Made by a program: the position numbers and the translations under genes
Part shown: positions 47,885-58,005 of the stretch, piece after piece
Numbering within the stretch: position 1 is the first letter of the stretch
Layout: each line of letters begins with the position of its first letter
Source: Colwellia hornerae
Lineage (GTDB): Bacteria; Pseudomonadota; Gammaproteobacteria; Enterobacterales; Alteromonadaceae
Assembly: GCF_007954355.1 (NCBI RefSeq)
Contig: NZ_VOLR01000007.1
Coordinates: forward strand, 62,001 to 126,000
Length of the DNA stretch: 64,000 nt
Direction: 5' to 3'
The notes under the pieces: generated by a model
Database searches by the model: none
Seen by the model: the letters and a program-made list of their open reading frames with translations, nothing else
What the model was told of the DNA's origin: nothing

Positions 47885-49477
47885 ATGAAAAAATTTAAAT
47901 TAACACTAATTGTATCGGCAATAATGAGTGCAACTTTGTCTCAAGCTGTATCTGCATCAAGCCATCGTGAAGCACCTAATGTCACGCGTATGCCAACAGT
48001 TGATTCAACTGATTTTTATGCATTCAACAGTTATGAAGAAGGTCGTGGCAATTACGTCACACTCATCGCAAATTACATTCCTTTACAGGATGCCTATGGT
48101 GGACCTAACTATTTCGCTATGGACCCTGCGGCAACTTATGCAATTCATATCGATAACGATGGTGACGCTGTTGAAGATATAACCTTTACTTTTAATTTTA
48201 ACCAGATGTTAGGCAATAATAATGCAGGTGTTGCTTTGATGGTTGGCGCTGAAGGTGAACAGAAATCTGTTGGTGTACCACTTAAAAATGTTGGTGGCAT
48301 CAGTATGGCAGATAAAAGTGCGGCTAATTTCTCTGAAAGCTACATGGTTAACATGATTTCTGGTCCAATGCGTACAGGTACCAGTGCTGCTGTTACTAAT
48401 AGTACTTCGGGTGGAGCAAGTTTTGCTAAGCCACTCGATTACATCGGTAACAAAACATTTAGTAACGCTGAGCAGTATTCAGCTTATGCTAACAGCCATA
48501 TATATTCAGCCGCGATACCTGGTTGTGATGCACCAGCAAAAGTATTTGTTGGTCAGCGTAAAGATGCATTTGCGGTTAACTTGGGTAAAGTTTTTGATTT
48601 AGTTAACTTTGTTCCTGTTGAAGGTGACAGTGCTCCTGGAGCAGGCGATGGTGAAGGCTTCCCTGGCGGTATTACACAATCAGCAAGTAATGACGATTTG
48701 GCTGACAAAAACGTTACGAGTATCGCTATTGAAGTACCGACAGCTTGTTTAACAGGCACAGGTAATGGCGTTATTGGTAGTTGGACTACGGCAAGTTTGC
48801 CTCAGGCCAGAATTTTGAATCCTAATGCTAGCTTTGATAACACCGAAGTAAATGGTGGTGCATTGACGCAAGTATCTCGTCTAGGTTCTCCTTTAGTGAA
48901 TGAATTAGTTATTGGCTTGGCAGACAAAGATAAGTTCTCAGGTTCTCATCCAAGTGCTGATGGTCAGTTCGCTGATTATGTGACTCATCCAACGCTACCT
49001 GAACTTCTGAATATATTGTTTAAAGATGCGGTTAATACCACTTTAGGTGCAAATATCGAAACGTTGGCACCAACTAACTTCCCTAGGGTTGATTTAGTTA
49101 CCGCATTTTTAACTGGTTTCCCAGGTGTTAATCAGTTATCAACAGTAACCGCCGCTGAAATGTTACGCTTGAATACGGGTATTGCAGCAGTGGCAGCCGA
49201 TATGCAGTCATCGTTTGGTGTTGCTGGTGACGATTTAGCTGGTTTTCCAAATGGTCGCCGACCAGGAGATGATGTGGTAGATATTGCCCTTCGTGTTGTT
49301 ATGGGTCGTTTATGTTACCCCATTCCTGTTAATGGCACAGATACAGACTTGGGCTTGTGTACACCAGAAGATGCAAGTGTTGGTAATGTACCCTTTACAG
49401 ATGGTGCACCAAGTAATGCATCTATGATGGATACTAGCTTCCCATACTTGGCAATGCCGCTACCAGGTTCTAAATAA
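47885..49477 (+). CDS. DUF4331 family secreted protein
   Basis: 530 residues with a signal peptide (about 1-25, cleavage near VSASSH). SSHREAPNVTRMPTVDSTDFYAFNSYEEGR is the DUF4331 opening, and the segments ATYAIHIDNDGDAVEDITFTFNF and GSHPSADGQFADYVTHP are typical. The family is secreted and has no known activity; the invariant SHREAP motif may bind metal. The C-terminal half has RPGDDVVDIALRVVMGRLCY. First gene of a four-gene set (DUF4331, Ig-like lipoprotein, TPR, HupE-like) next to an ECF/anti-sigma pair. AAAGGAAACGTC precedes the ATG. Confidence 0.85.
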   Translation: MKKFKLTLIVSAIMSATLSQAVSASSHREAPNVTRMPTVDSTDFYAFNSYEEGRGNYVTLIANYIPLQDAYGGPNYFAMDPAATYAIHIDNDGDAVEDITFTFNFNQMLGNNNAGVALMVGAEGEQKSVGVPLKNVGGISMADKSAANFSESYMVNMISGPMRTGTSAAVTNSTSGGASFAKPLDYIGNKTFSNAEQYSAYANSHIYSAAIPGCDAPAKVFVGQRKDAFAVNLGKVFDLVNFVPVEGDSAPGAGDGEGFPGGITQSASNDDLADKNVTSIAIEVPTACLTGTGNGVIGSWTTASLPQARILNPNASFDNTEVNGGALTQVSRLGSPLVNELVIGLADKDKFSGSHPSADGQFADYVTHPTLPELLNILFKDAVNTTLGANIETLAPTNFPRVDLVTAFLTGFPGVNQLSTVTAAEMLRLNTGIAAVAADMQSSFGVAGDDLAGFPNGRRPGDDVVDIALRVVMGRLCYPIPVNGTDTDLGLCTPEDASVGNVPFTDGAPSNASMMDTSFPYLAMPLPGSK

Positions 49478-49488
49478 GGAACACTATT

Positions 49489-50031
49489 ATGTTATATAGT
49501 AAAAAAAATACAGCATCACATCTTAGCAGTGCCTTTAAGCTAAAAGGGGTCGCGTTAAGTCTCGCGGCCACTATGCTAGTGTCAGGTTGTAGTGATGATG
49601 TAAATGAGCTACCGATTACGCAAAACGCGCCACCGACTACGATATCGGTCGATTTGATCACTCAAACAGAAACGCCTATCACAGATATGTTAAGCGGAAA
49701 TGATGAGAATGGTGACGCGTTGACCTTTAGCCTAGTGCAAGAACCGACGCTAGGAATGGTTACTATTGATAGTAATGGTGGCTTCACTTATCAGCCTAAT
49801 GATGAGGTGACTGGCAGCGACAGCTTTACTTTTGCTGTCACTGATGGAATTAACTTTCCTGTCAACGGTACAATTAACATTACTATTGAAGCGCTGGAAG
49901 TGTCATTTGCCAGTTATAGTCGTGCAGCCTTTAGTCAGCAATCACATGACGAACCCTTGGCCGTAAATGGTCGCGTGTTTGTTCAAGATGCTGAGGACCC
50001 AGCAGCATACGACGACTTATTTCAACAGTAG
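49489..50031 (+). CDS. Lipoprotein with cadherin-like Ig domain
   Basis: 180 residues. The lipobox TMLVSGCSDD (Cys near 34) suggests an outer-membrane lipoprotein. A single Ig-like domain of the Cadherin-like/VCBS type (about 55-128; GNDENGDALTFSLVQEPTLGMVTID and FTYQPNDEVTGSDSFTFAVTDG) follows. The C-terminal ~50 residues (SRAAFSQQSHDEPLAVNGR) are not recognised. It lies 11 nt after the DUF4331 gene. Confidence 0.75.
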   Translation: MLYSKKNTASHLSSAFKLKGVALSLAATMLVSGCSDDVNELPITQNAPPTTISVDLITQTETPITDMLSGNDENGDALTFSLVQEPTLGMVTIDSNGGFTYQPNDEVTGSDSFTFAVTDGINFPVNGTINITIEALEVSFASYSRAAFSQQSHDEPLAVNGRVFVQDAEDPAAYDDLFQQ

Positions 50032-50066
50032 AACCATCTTGACTGCGCCAAGGAAGGCGCCCTTTT

Positions 50067-51122
50067 ATGGATAATGATATGCCAATACTACGTTTTACTA
50101 TCTCCTTGTTATTATTGGCTTATATTGCCACTTCCTCGCCGGTATATTCAGAAAGTTACGTACCCAAATCAAATCAAAGTATCGTTGCTAGCTGGACGGT
50201 ACCTAAACCTGCACAACAGCCAAAGGTTTTTATCGCCCAACTGCTCAATGACGCAAGTAAGCCCGGCCTAGCAAGTCGTTATTATGGCCGTGCTGGCGCT
50301 TTACTCAAACCCTTGTTGGTCGCTAATCCTGATGATCTAGAGCTACAATTTTATTCAGCAACAGTCTTGCAGCATTATCATCAATTTAATCAGGCGCAAC
50401 AATTACTGACTCAGATACTTGAATATCAGCCAGACAACGTCGCTGCTTGGTTAATGAAAGCTAATATACACATGGTACAAGGTGATCTTGCTGCAGCGAA
50501 AAGTGCTTGTCTACAGGTCTTGGGGCAGGGCAGTTTATTTATTAGTAGCGCCTGCGTGCTTGAGGTTAGTGCTGAACAAGGCCAAGTTGCCCAAAGTTAC
50601 CAACAGTTAATAAATATTGTTAAGATTGCCGGTGATATACCTATGGCACAACAGGTGTGGCTTAATCAAATTTTAGCTGACCTTGCCCACCGTCAGCAGC
50701 TAACAGAGCAAGCCATTGACCATTTGTCTGGCTATCCATTAAATCAAGCACCGGTTAGTTATTTGGCGCTATGGGCGGATATCTATTTAGCACAACAACA
50801 AGGTCAAATTGTCTTAGAGACACTAGGGCCCATTGTCGAAGCGAGCGACAGTTTTGATGACGCTTTATTACTGCGTTTGACCCTTGCAGAGCAAATAACC
50901 AAGGCAACTACTGGCGTATGGCAGCAACGACTAACCCAACGTATTGAAATACGTTTACAACGAAATGACACTGCTCACGCTGCAGATATTGCCCAATATT
51001 ATCTCGACATTGTGCCTAACCCTATTAAAGCTCTACATTGGGCTAAAATTAATTGGCAACAAGCTAAGTTGGGTTCGGATGAACGTCTACTCAAACGTGC
51101 TTTAGCGGTACAAGGATCTTAA
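50067..51122 (+). CDS. TPR-repeat exported protein
   Basis: 351 residues. A signal sequence (about 5-25, LRFTISLLLLAYIATSSP) and several TPR-like helix pairs (about 90-330; ELQFYSATVLQHYHQFNQAQQLLTQILEYQPDNVAAWLMKANIHM). It probably scaffolds partners in the periplasm. It sits between the Ig-like lipoprotein and the HupE-like gene. The exact start among nearby ATG codons is uncertain. Confidence 0.75.
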   Translation: MDNDMPILRFTISLLLLAYIATSSPVYSESYVPKSNQSIVASWTVPKPAQQPKVFIAQLLNDASKPGLASRYYGRAGALLKPLLVANPDDLELQFYSATVLQHYHQFNQAQQLLTQILEYQPDNVAAWLMKANIHMVQGDLAAAKSACLQVLGQGSLFISSACVLEVSAEQGQVAQSYQQLINIVKIAGDIPMAQQVWLNQILADLAHRQQLTEQAIDHLSGYPLNQAPVSYLALWADIYLAQQQGQIVLETLGPIVEASDSFDDALLLRLTLAEQITKATTGVWQQRLTQRIEIRLQRNDTAHAADIAQYYLDIVPNPIKALHWAKINWQQAKLGSDERLLKRALAVQGS

Positions 51123-51195
51123 CAATACCACTCAAATCTAAGTAACACGTCAACACAATACATCTTAATAAACAGTAAAAGTAGTGAGATAAAAT

Positions 51196-52305
51196 ATGCA
51201 GCAGTGGTTAAAAATATGGCTAATAAGCCTGTCGTTATTACTGGCCAATACTGTCGCCGCTCATCAATTGAGCACCAGTTACATTATTGCCGAAATTGAC
51301 GATACCGGTCGTATCAGTGGGGAATGGCAATTGAGCTTGACTGATTTAGAATTAGCCGTTGGCTTGGATATAAATGCTAACGGTGAGCTGACGTGGGGAG
51401 AGGTCAAAAGTCGACAAGCTGAGATCGCTAGCTATTTGGCTGAGCATTTATTATTGAGTCGTGAAAATTTAAGGTGTAACTTACGCTTTGAGGTCATGGA
51501 GCGTTTACAAGATCATGCCAATGAAGCTTTCGCAGTCACTGATTTTTCAGGTCAGTGCCCAATCAGTGGTTCATTAGAAGTCGCCTACAGTGCAATATTT
51601 TCGTTAGATAGTAGTCATGAGGTGGTTTTAAATATTGGTGATGGTAACCATTTACACAGTTTAGTCTTAGACGACAGCACCCGAAAAATCACCATAGATT
51701 TGAGCAAAGGTAGTGCCTGGACAACCTTTACACAATTTGTTTATCAAGGCGTTGTTCATATTTGGATCGGTATAGACCATATCCTGTTTTTGCTCGCCTT
51801 GTTATTGCCGGCGGTGCTACAGCGTAAAGATAAAAAATGGCAAGCTATCTCGAGTGTTAAAACTATTTTGACTAACACCGTATGGATCGTCAGTGCATTT
51901 ACTCTGGCGCATTCGCTAACGTTAACAGCGACTGCCTTAGGCTGGTTAAGCCCTAGTAGTCGTTGGGTCGAGCTGGGCATTGCTCTATCGGTTTTATTTG
52001 CAGCACTCAATAATATTTGGCCAGTGGTTTTACGTTTGGCTTGGTTAACCTTTGCCTTTGGTTTATTACACGGTATGGGCTTTGCTGGCGTCTTAGGAGA
52101 GTTAGGCTTACCTGCTGATCAACAGTTACTGAGTATACTAGCCTTTAATCTTGGTGTTGAAATCGGCCAGTTAGCGATACTTGTTATTTTACTCCCGGTA
52201 TTAATTTTACTACGTAATACCACGTTTTATACAAGAGGTGTTCTACCCGTTGGCTCTATATTAATTGCGATTATGGCCGTGCAATGGAGTGTAGAACGTT
52301 GGTAA
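51196..52305 (+). CDS. HupE/UreJ-like membrane protein with EF-hand-like loop
   Basis: 369 residues. Signal peptide (about 1-22), then a periplasmic domain (about 23-170), then six or seven TM helices (about 180-368) of the HupE/UreJ_2 family. The motif YQGVVHIWIGIDHILFLLALLLPA (His and Asp) is the family signature; related HupE proteins are nickel or cobalt permease-like. The periplasmic part has DINANGELTWGE, which fits the 12-residue EF-hand Ca2+ loop (D-x-N-x-N-G-x-L-x-x-x-E). Transported ion unknown. Last gene of the set. Confidence 0.82.
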   Translation: MQQWLKIWLISLSLLLANTVAAHQLSTSYIIAEIDDTGRISGEWQLSLTDLELAVGLDINANGELTWGEVKSRQAEIASYLAEHLLLSRENLRCNLRFEVMERLQDHANEAFAVTDFSGQCPISGSLEVAYSAIFSLDSSHEVVLNIGDGNHLHSLVLDDSTRKITIDLSKGSAWTTFTQFVYQGVVHIWIGIDHILFLLALLLPAVLQRKDKKWQAISSVKTILTNTVWIVSAFTLAHSLTLTATALGWLSPSSRWVELGIALSVLFAALNNIWPVVLRLAWLTFAFGLLHGMGFAGVLGELGLPADQQLLSILAFNLGVEIGQLAILVILLPVLILLRNTTFYTRGVLPVGSILIAIMAVQWSVERW

Positions 52306-52402
52306 ACTTAGAAAAGTATTGCGCATGCAATGGCTTTATGGATCAAGTGATAGACTTGAAGGATACTGGGTCATCCCCGTTATTAGGTTGAAGAGTTTAT
52401 AG

Positions 52403-52436
52403 TTAAAAAAAAGTATTGCGAGTGCAATACTTTTAA
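52403..52436. terminator. Hairpin terminator between the HupE-like gene and katG
   Basis: AAAAGTATTGC-GAGT-GCAATACTTTT, 11-bp perfect stem with A/T runs on both sides, so it can work both ways. A partial second copy of the arm (AAAAGTATTGCGCATGCAAT) lies at 52312-52331. Confidence 0.75.
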
Positions 52437-52506
52437 GTCGCGACTAAGTTAGCTAGATTAATAATTCACGCCGTGGTAAATAGCGGCGTGAAATTTTGCT
52501 TAATCA

Positions 52507-54759
<2,253 letters not shown>

Positions 54760-54938
54760 TCACTTTGAATTACTAATGATTATTAAAATACATCATAGTA
54801 CATTCTTGATAAATTATGAGTTTTACTCACGTTAACGCATCAATAACGTATATCAATTTGTTCAGCTTTAAAAGCTTAGTTTTGAAAAGTTAACAGATCA
54901 GTGAATAAGTTAAACGATATAAGTAAGAGAAATTTATT

Positions 54939-55000
54939 ATGTAACATTCCTGTCATTTTTCTTAAATAAAAATTACATATTACTTCCACATTTCTGTCAT
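54939..55000 (+). promoter_or_regulatory. Pho-box-like sites upstream of the beta-helix lipoprotein gene
   Basis: CTGTCAT occurs at 54950-54956 and 54994-55000, 44 nt apart (four turns). Each is preceded after 4 nt by a degenerate 7-mer (ATGTAAC 54939-54945; CTTCCAC 54983-54989), giving the 7-4-7 layout of PhoB boxes. They lie 60-120 nt before the start codon. The rest of 54688-55058 (katG upstream) shows no gene. Confidence 0.45.
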
Positions 55001-55058
55001 TTAACCTCAGTAGCATAGCCGCAACTTTATTCTAATAATTTCTGCGGAGCAGACTAAC

Positions 55059-57845
55059 ATGCAAATGAATTCACTCTTTAAAATAAGTACGCTAGCTTGT
55101 GCCATTACTTTAGCCAGTTGTGGTGGTGGCGATATTAAACTTTCATCTCAAGTGGATAACTCAGTAGGTGACACGACCATTACTAACCCAGCTCCAACAG
55201 ACCCAATAGTGACTGAATTACCGGGCAAGTCTAGTTCGGTGTTAGGGCAAGACGTTTCAGCTGCTTTAGGTTTTGATGTTGCTGTGCAAGTGCTTGATGG
55301 AAAAATTACTAGCGATATGACTTTAGTCGCCAGTGCTGATAGCAAGCCGGTATTTTATGCAATTAGTGGTGCGTTAGAAGTGATGGCGGGAGCAACGCTA
55401 ACCGTCGAGCCCGGCGTTGTTCTGTTTGGACAATCAGGTGGTGATTATGTCGTTGTGCACCGCGACGCAAAAATAATGGCAGAAGGTATAAAAACTAAAC
55501 CTATTATTTTAACCTCACTGCAAGATGTTAAGGGTGAAGAAACAACAGCTGGTCAATGGGGTGGTGTAGTTATTTTAGGTAATGCCCCTTCAAATAAATG
55601 TCCTACTGATGGCAGTGCATGTGCACTTCAAATTGAAGGCGCTGAAGAAGGTGCTGTCTTTGGTGGCACAAACTGGGAAGACAATTCAGGTATTTTAAAA
55701 TACCTTGTTGTTAAATATGCCGGATTTGAAATTGCGCCTGACAACGAACTTAATGGTATAACGTTTGGTGGTGTTGGCTCAGGAACAACGGTTGATTATA
55801 TTCAAGTACATTCAAATGCCGATGACGGTGTTGAATTTTTTGGTGGCGCGGTCAATGTTAAACACTTGGTTTTAACGGCCAATAAAGATGACAGTATCGA
55901 TTGGGACAATGGTTATAAAGGTATGTTGCAACATATCTATGTCGAACATGCTAAAAATGCTGGCGAAGCAAACCGCGGTATTGAAGGTGATAACGATGGT
56001 TCTTCTCCTGATAAAGTGCCACAGTCAGCGCCAATAATCGCTAACCTAACGATTGTGGGTAATAACTTTGACAGTGCAGATAAAGACTCTGAAGGTATTT
56101 ATTTACGCGAAGGAACCGCAGCAAAAATATTTAATACGGTGGTAACCGGCACCAGTGAAATGGGTGAATGTTTAGAAATTGAGGGTGGCGCAACGAGCTC
56201 TGTAACCGTTAATAATGCTAACAGTGGTAAAATTGTTATGCAAAACAGTGTTATGGCTTGTAATAATGGCGAAAACTTCAAAAATGCTAAAGCGGATGAT
56301 GGCAGTGTTTTACTTGACCTCGAAGCTTGGTTTAGTGCACAAACATCTAATAGTATCAGTAGTTCTATTTTAATTAATGAAAACGGTATTCCCGATGCTA
56401 ACTCGCCACTCGTTGCTGATAATGCCGGACAAGATGTTGCCAATACACAAAATGCCTTTTTTGACTCAGTTGACTACATTGGCGCGTTCGACAGTGCTAA
56501 CAACGCGGGTAACGATTGGCGTGAAGGTTGGGCATTTGGTTACGGTGGTGGTGTCGTTACTGCTCAGGCAGAAACACAAGGTTGTCCAACAGGTACCTCA
56601 GCCATTTCTTCAGTCAATGGTTCAAACATAACGTGTCAACTTAGTGGTGTTATTGCTAATAATTTAACCTTAACCGCTAATAATATTTATGCCTTAAATG
56701 GCGCCGTTTTTGTTGGTGGCGATAAAGTTAACTCAGCAACACTGACGATTGAAGCCGGTACAACCATTTATGGTCGTTCAGGTAGTGATTACCTAGTGGT
56801 TAGTCGTGACTCAGCAATTCAAGCAAATGGTACAGCCTTAAAACCTATCACTTTTACTTCAAGTCAAGATTTGACTGGCGCTGAAACAGGTGCAGGTCAA
56901 TGGGGTGGAATAGTGTTGCTCGGTAATGCGACCTCAAATAAATGTCCAACGGATGGCAGTGACTGTGCACTTCAAATTGAGGGTGCTCAAGATGGCGCAG
57001 TTTTTGGCGGCACAGACGATGCAGACAGCTCGGGTACATTGCGTTATGTCGTTGTTAAGCATGCCGGTTATGAAATAGCTCCAGACAACGAACTGAACGG
57101 AATAACGTTCGGTGGTGTTGGCTCTGGTACCAAAGTCGAATATATTCAAGTACATGAAAATGCTGATGATGGTATCGAATTTTTTGGTGGCACGGTTAAT
57201 CTTAAATACGTGGTCTTAACCTCTAACAAAGATGACAGCGTTGATTGGGATAATGGTTTTCGTGGCAACTTACAATATGTATTAGTTAAGCACGACCCAC
57301 AAAATGGTGAAGCAAACCGTGGTATCGAAGGTGATAACGATGGTTCAACACCGAACAAACTACCACAATCAAACCCCAGTATTGCCAATATGACCATTAT
57401 TGGTAATACATTTGATACCGCAGATAAAGACTCTGAAGGTGTTTATCTTCGAGAAGGCTCGAAAGCACAATTGCATAACTTTGTGGTAACAGGTCCAGTT
57501 GGCATGGGCGAATGTCTAGAGCTAGAAGCTGGCTTAACCGTAGACCAAGCAAAATCTGCTGATACGTTAATGAGCAACTCAGTTGTGGCTTGTGATGAAG
57601 CGTTTAAAAATTCAAAAGATTCCAGTGATGCAACGTTTGATTTAATGAGCTGGTTCATTAACGATAATACCGAAAACAGTACGGCTGCAAATACAAGTGC
57701 GGTATTAGAGGGCATTTTCACTATCGATACCACAACACCTAAAGACTTTACCGGTAATAGCTTTTTTGAAAATGCTGACCATGTAGGTGCCGTAACAAAA
57801 GCGAAAAACTGGACAGCAGGATGGACAGTAGGTCTTGAAGAATAA
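55059..57845 (+). CDS. Beta-helix lipoprotein with internal duplication
   Basis: 928 residues. Lipobox LASCGGG (Cys 21). Two homologous parallel beta-helix halves of about 400 residues each (about 75-480 and 525-925) repeat segments such as CPTDGS.CALQIEGA and EIAPDNELNGITFGGVGSGT, and each ends with an NGEANRGIEGDNDGS/SEGVYLREG stretch. The proteins occur beside TonB-dependent receptors in marine gammaproteobacteria; the partner TBDR gene follows after 160 nt. It is likely a surface lipoprotein for substrate capture. Pho-box-like sites suggest phosphate-starvation expression, but the ligand is unknown. Confidence 0.85.
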   Translation: MQMNSLFKISTLACAITLASCGGGDIKLSSQVDNSVGDTTITNPAPTDPIVTELPGKSSSVLGQDVSAALGFDVAVQVLDGKITSDMTLVASADSKPVFYAISGALEVMAGATLTVEPGVVLFGQSGGDYVVVHRDAKIMAEGIKTKPIILTSLQDVKGEETTAGQWGGVVILGNAPSNKCPTDGSACALQIEGAEEGAVFGGTNWEDNSGILKYLVVKYAGFEIAPDNELNGITFGGVGSGTTVDYIQVHSNADDGVEFFGGAVNVKHLVLTANKDDSIDWDNGYKGMLQHIYVEHAKNAGEANRGIEGDNDGSSPDKVPQSAPIIANLTIVGNNFDSADKDSEGIYLREGTAAKIFNTVVTGTSEMGECLEIEGGATSSVTVNNANSGKIVMQNSVMACNNGENFKNAKADDGSVLLDLEAWFSAQTSNSISSSILINENGIPDANSPLVADNAGQDVANTQNAFFDSVDYIGAFDSANNAGNDWREGWAFGYGGGVVTAQAETQGCPTGTSAISSVNGSNITCQLSGVIANNLTLTANNIYALNGAVFVGGDKVNSATLTIEAGTTIYGRSGSDYLVVSRDSAIQANGTALKPITFTSSQDLTGAETGAGQWGGIVLLGNATSNKCPTDGSDCALQIEGAQDGAVFGGTDDADSSGTLRYVVVKHAGYEIAPDNELNGITFGGVGSGTKVEYIQVHENADDGIEFFGGTVNLKYVVLTSNKDDSVDWDNGFRGNLQYVLVKHDPQNGEANRGIEGDNDGSTPNKLPQSNPSIANMTIIGNTFDTADKDSEGVYLREGSKAQLHNFVVTGPVGMGECLELEAGLTVDQAKSADTLMSNSVVACDEAFKNSKDSSDATFDLMSWFINDNTENSTAANTSAVLEGIFTIDTTTPKDFTGNSFFENADHVGAVTKAKNWTAGWTVGLEE

Positions 57846-57858
57846 TTAGACGTTGAAG

Positions 57859-57898
57859 GCGAACACTGCTTTTTCCAATAATCAGTGTTCGCTTTTCT
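57859..57898 (+). terminator. Terminator after the beta-helix lipoprotein gene
   Basis: GCGAACACTG / CAGTGTTCGC, 10-bp stem with a 14-nt loop, then TTTTCTATTT. Read-through would allow the receptor gene to share the transcript. Confidence 0.75.
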
Positions 57899-58005
57899 AT
57901 TTCAGCATAACTAATAAATACTCAATCAACCTAACTGATGCAAGCGATTAGCAAAGCAGAAAAAGCCTATCTAATGCAAGCACAGAGACTCTATCGAGGT
58001 TAACG

